A stretch of 7,426 bases of DNA from Anaerolineaceae bacterium (GTDB taxonomy: Bacteria; Chloroflexota; Anaerolineae; Anaerolineales; Anaerolineaceae), in the NCBI GenBank assembly GCA_003542325.1, contig DPKV01000159.1, forward strand, positions 1-7,426, given 5' to 3'. Positions 5,999 to 7,426 of the stretch are shown one piece after another. The translations under genes were made by a program, and so were the position numbers. Under the pieces are notes generated by a model. That model had not been told where the DNA came from and did no database searches. It saw only the letters and a program-made list of their open reading frames with translations. The stretch's first letter is position 1, and the number at the start of each line of letters is the position of its first letter.

Positions 5999-6502
5999 AT
6001 GAAAACACTCTTGTTGATGCGCCATGCCAAATCAAGCTGGAAGGATGACAAGCTTTCCGACCTCGAACGTCCGCTCAAAAAGCGTGGGAAGAAAGACACC
6101 AAACGGATCGCAAAAGTCATCAAGGAAAACAACCTGGTCCCTGATGTGATCATTTCCTCACCCGCTGTCAGGACACTCGAAACCGTCAAGATACTCAAGA
6201 AAGATTTGGAATTCGATGGCAAGGAAATTGTCGCCGATAACCTTTATATGGGTGAACCGCAGGCCTTTATTGATACCCTAAAAGGAGTCAACAACAAACA
6301 TAACACCGTGTTGGTCGTTGCCCATAATCCCGGCCTGGAAGCCTATCTGCAGATGATTGGCGGAGAGATTGAAGCTGTACCAACAGCGGGTCTGGGATAT
6401 CTCGTCCTCGTCCTGGAGGATTGGAAGGATATCTCTCTGGAAACCATGGGAGAACTGGTCGGTTTTTGGAAACCAAAAGACCTGCGGGAAGAAAAGGAAT
6501 AA
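5999..6502 (+). CDS. sixA: SixA-type histidine phosphatase (phosphohistidine phosphatase family)
   Basis: The 167-aa product is a complete short histidine-phosphatase-superfamily protein of the SixA type (COG2062). MKTLLLMRHAKSSW opens the chain, with R8-H9 as the catalytic arginine and phosphorylated nucleophile histidine. ERPLKKRGKKD (23-33) is the SixA-type segment, ISSPAVRTLETV (52-63) supplies R58, and VVAHNPGLE (106-114) supplies the second catalytic histidine, H109. E. coli SixA dephosphorylates histidine-phosphorylated phosphotransfer proteins; here the substrate is inferred only from family. It is cytoplasmic, with no signal peptide. The ATG at 5999 is preferred to an in-frame TTG at 5972 because AGGAG (5987-5991) lies 7 nt before it and family homology starts at the ATG. 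The gene stands alone, facing the convergent decarboxylase gene across a strong terminator. Confidence 0.9.
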   Translation: MKTLLLMRHAKSSWKDDKLSDLERPLKKRGKKDTKRIAKVIKENNLVPDVIISSPAVRTLETVKILKKDLEFDGKEIVADNLYMGEPQAFIDTLKGVNNKHNTVLVVAHNPGLEAYLQMIGGEIEAVPTAGLGYLVLVLEDWKDISLETMGELVGFWKPKDLREEKE

Positions 6503-6581
6503 AAGAATGACTTGGGTGAGGGTTCTTATGTCGGAATACCTTACCTTGTTATTGACCCCGAATATTAAATTTAAAGAATAA

Positions 6582-6616
6582 AAAATGACGCCTCATGAGG
6601 GGCGTCATTTTATTTT
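6582..6616. terminator. Strong bidirectional intrinsic terminator
   Basis: A 13-bp stem pairs 6582-6594 with 6599-6611 around the tetraloop ATGA, with one G-T pair. The core is ATGACGCC against GGCGTCAT. On the plus strand it runs into TTTTATTTTG, and on the minus strand into a T-rich tail from the A-rich stretch 6575-6585. It lies between the stops of the convergent phosphatase (6502) and decarboxylase (6632) genes and can end both transcripts. Confidence 0.93.
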
Positions 6617-6631
6617 GTAAAGTGTTCCAGC

Positions 6632-7426
6632 CTACAACGCTGACACCAGCGCCAGGAGCAAACCGCCGGCGATCACACTGCCCAACTGCCCAGCCGTATT
6701 GGCGCCCATGGCATGCATCAGGATAAAGTTCTCAAAATCCTCTTCCTGAGCCATCCTGGCCGCGAGCCGTCCCGCCATCGGGAAAGCGCTGATCCCACAG
6801 GCACCGATCAATGGGTTGATCTTACCGCCGCTAAAAACACACATGAGTTTTCCGAAAAGCAATCCGGCGACCGTATCCAAAATAAAGGCGATCAAACCCA
6901 ACCCCAAAATCATTAATGTTTGCAGGTTCAGGAAAGATTCCGCCTTCATGGTCGCCCCAATGGCTAATCCCAGGAACAACGTTGCGATATTGATGATCTC
7001 GTTTTGGGCAGCCTTGCTCAAACGGTCCACCACCAGGCTTTCCCGCAGAAGGTTTCCCACCATCAAAGACGCGATCAAAGGTGCGGCGTCCGGGGCCACC
7101 AGGCTCACAGCGACGGTGACAAAGATCGGGAAGACCACCAGTGTTAACCTTGAAACAGGCCGGGGGGTATATTCCATCCGGATCAGGCGTTCTTTGCGGG
7201 TGGTCATCAATTTCATGATCGGCGGCTGGATGATGGGGATCAGGCTCATATAGGAATAGGCTGCCACCGCAATCGGCGCCAGCAAATCCGGCGCCAGCTT
7301 GCTCCCCACGAAGATCGCCGTCGGTCCGTCAATCGCGCCGATCACACCGATGGATGCAGCTTCGTTCAGTGGAAAGCCCAACAGCAGGGCCAGTAATAAC
7401 GTGCCGTAGATACCGAACTGCCCGGC
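6632..7426 (-). CDS. Sodium-pumping decarboxylase beta subunit (OadB/MmdB/GcdB family), C-terminal part
   Basis: The frame is open from the right edge to a TAG at 6632-6634, giving 264 residues without the true start; the missing N-terminal part is probably 100-170 residues. The protein is a hydrophobic multi-span membrane protein. Diagnostic segments are AGQFGIYGTLL (1-11), IGAIDGPTAIFVGSKLAP (29-46), AYSYMSLIPIIQPPIM (56-71), and INPLIGACGISAFPMAGR (203-220). D33, N204, G208, S213 and R220 match by motif and spacing the residues D203, N373, G377, S382 and R389 implicated in Na+ translocation in Klebsiella OadB. Role: decarboxylation of biotin-bound carboxylate coupled to Na+ export. Oxaloacetate, methylmalonyl-CoA and glutaconyl-CoA enzymes share this subunit, so the substrate cannot be assigned; alpha, gamma and biotin-carrier genes would be expected upstream, outside the window. 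The terminator at 6582-6616 begins about 20 nt after the stop. Confidence 0.95.
   Translation of the reverse strand, partial: AGQFGIYGTLLLALLLGFPLNEAASIGVIGAIDGPTAIFVGSKLAPDLLAPIAVAAYSYMSLIPIIQPPIMKLMTTRKERLIRMEYTPRPVSRLTLVVFPIFVTVAVSLVAPDAAPLIASLMVGNLLRESLVVDRLSKAAQNEIINIATLFLGLAIGATMKAESFLNLQTLMILGLGLIAFILDTVAGLLFGKLMCVFSGGKINPLIGACGISAFPMAGRLAARMAQEEDFENFILMHAMGANTAGQLGSVIAGGLLLALVSAL

Noticed and set aside
6816..7253. Plus-strand open frame of 145 codons
   Set aside because: It is antisense to the decarboxylase beta subunit, whose motifs are unambiguous.

Overview
This is a bacterial chromosomal window with dense, compact genes on both strands, mid-range base composition and AT-rich intergenic gaps. 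The truncated gene at the right edge is a beta subunit of a sodium-pumping decarboxylase, which suggests an anaerobic or fermentative bacterium. The overall gene mix would fit something like the anaerobic Chloroflexota (Anaerolineae). That placement is a guess from gene content, because no rRNA or phylogenetic marker is present. I see no tRNA, rRNA, CRISPR array, insertion sequence or phage gene.

Layout, left to right. (1) 1-1561, minus strand: the N-terminal 363 residues of an M3-family oligoendopeptidase F, cut by the window edge before its zinc site. It is preceded by a small Mth938-like (DUF498) protein. (2) 1561-1683: a divergent promoter region with a 23-bp inverted repeat placed like an operator. 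(3) 1683-3626, plus strand: an unrecognised 147-aa protein, a gap with a good promoter candidate, then a tightly coupled pair. The pair is a DUF2807 (GIN-type) beta-helix protein without a signal peptide and a pentapeptide-repeat protein with a single C-terminal membrane anchor; the two genes overlap by 53 nt. (4) 3657-3695: a bidirectional terminator. (5) 3697-5728, minus strand: a HIT-family protein, a decayed GH32 (levanase/invertase-type) glycosidase with a frameshift and a large internal deletion, and an LprI/DUF1311-like membrane-anchored protein with a short leader ORF just upstream. (6) 5999-6502, plus strand: a SixA-type histidine phosphatase. (7) 6582-6616: a strong bidirectional terminator. 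(8) 6632 to the right edge, minus strand: the C-terminal 264 residues of the decarboxylase beta subunit.

Most of the window is ordinary housekeeping and accessory content, and I do not see an obvious new multi-gene system. The observations most worth following are the overlapping pair of solenoid proteins (one soluble, one membrane-anchored), the GH32 pseudogene whose remnants span two frames, the operator-like palindrome upstream of the Mth938-like gene, and the leader ORF that ends 2 nt before the LprI-like start.
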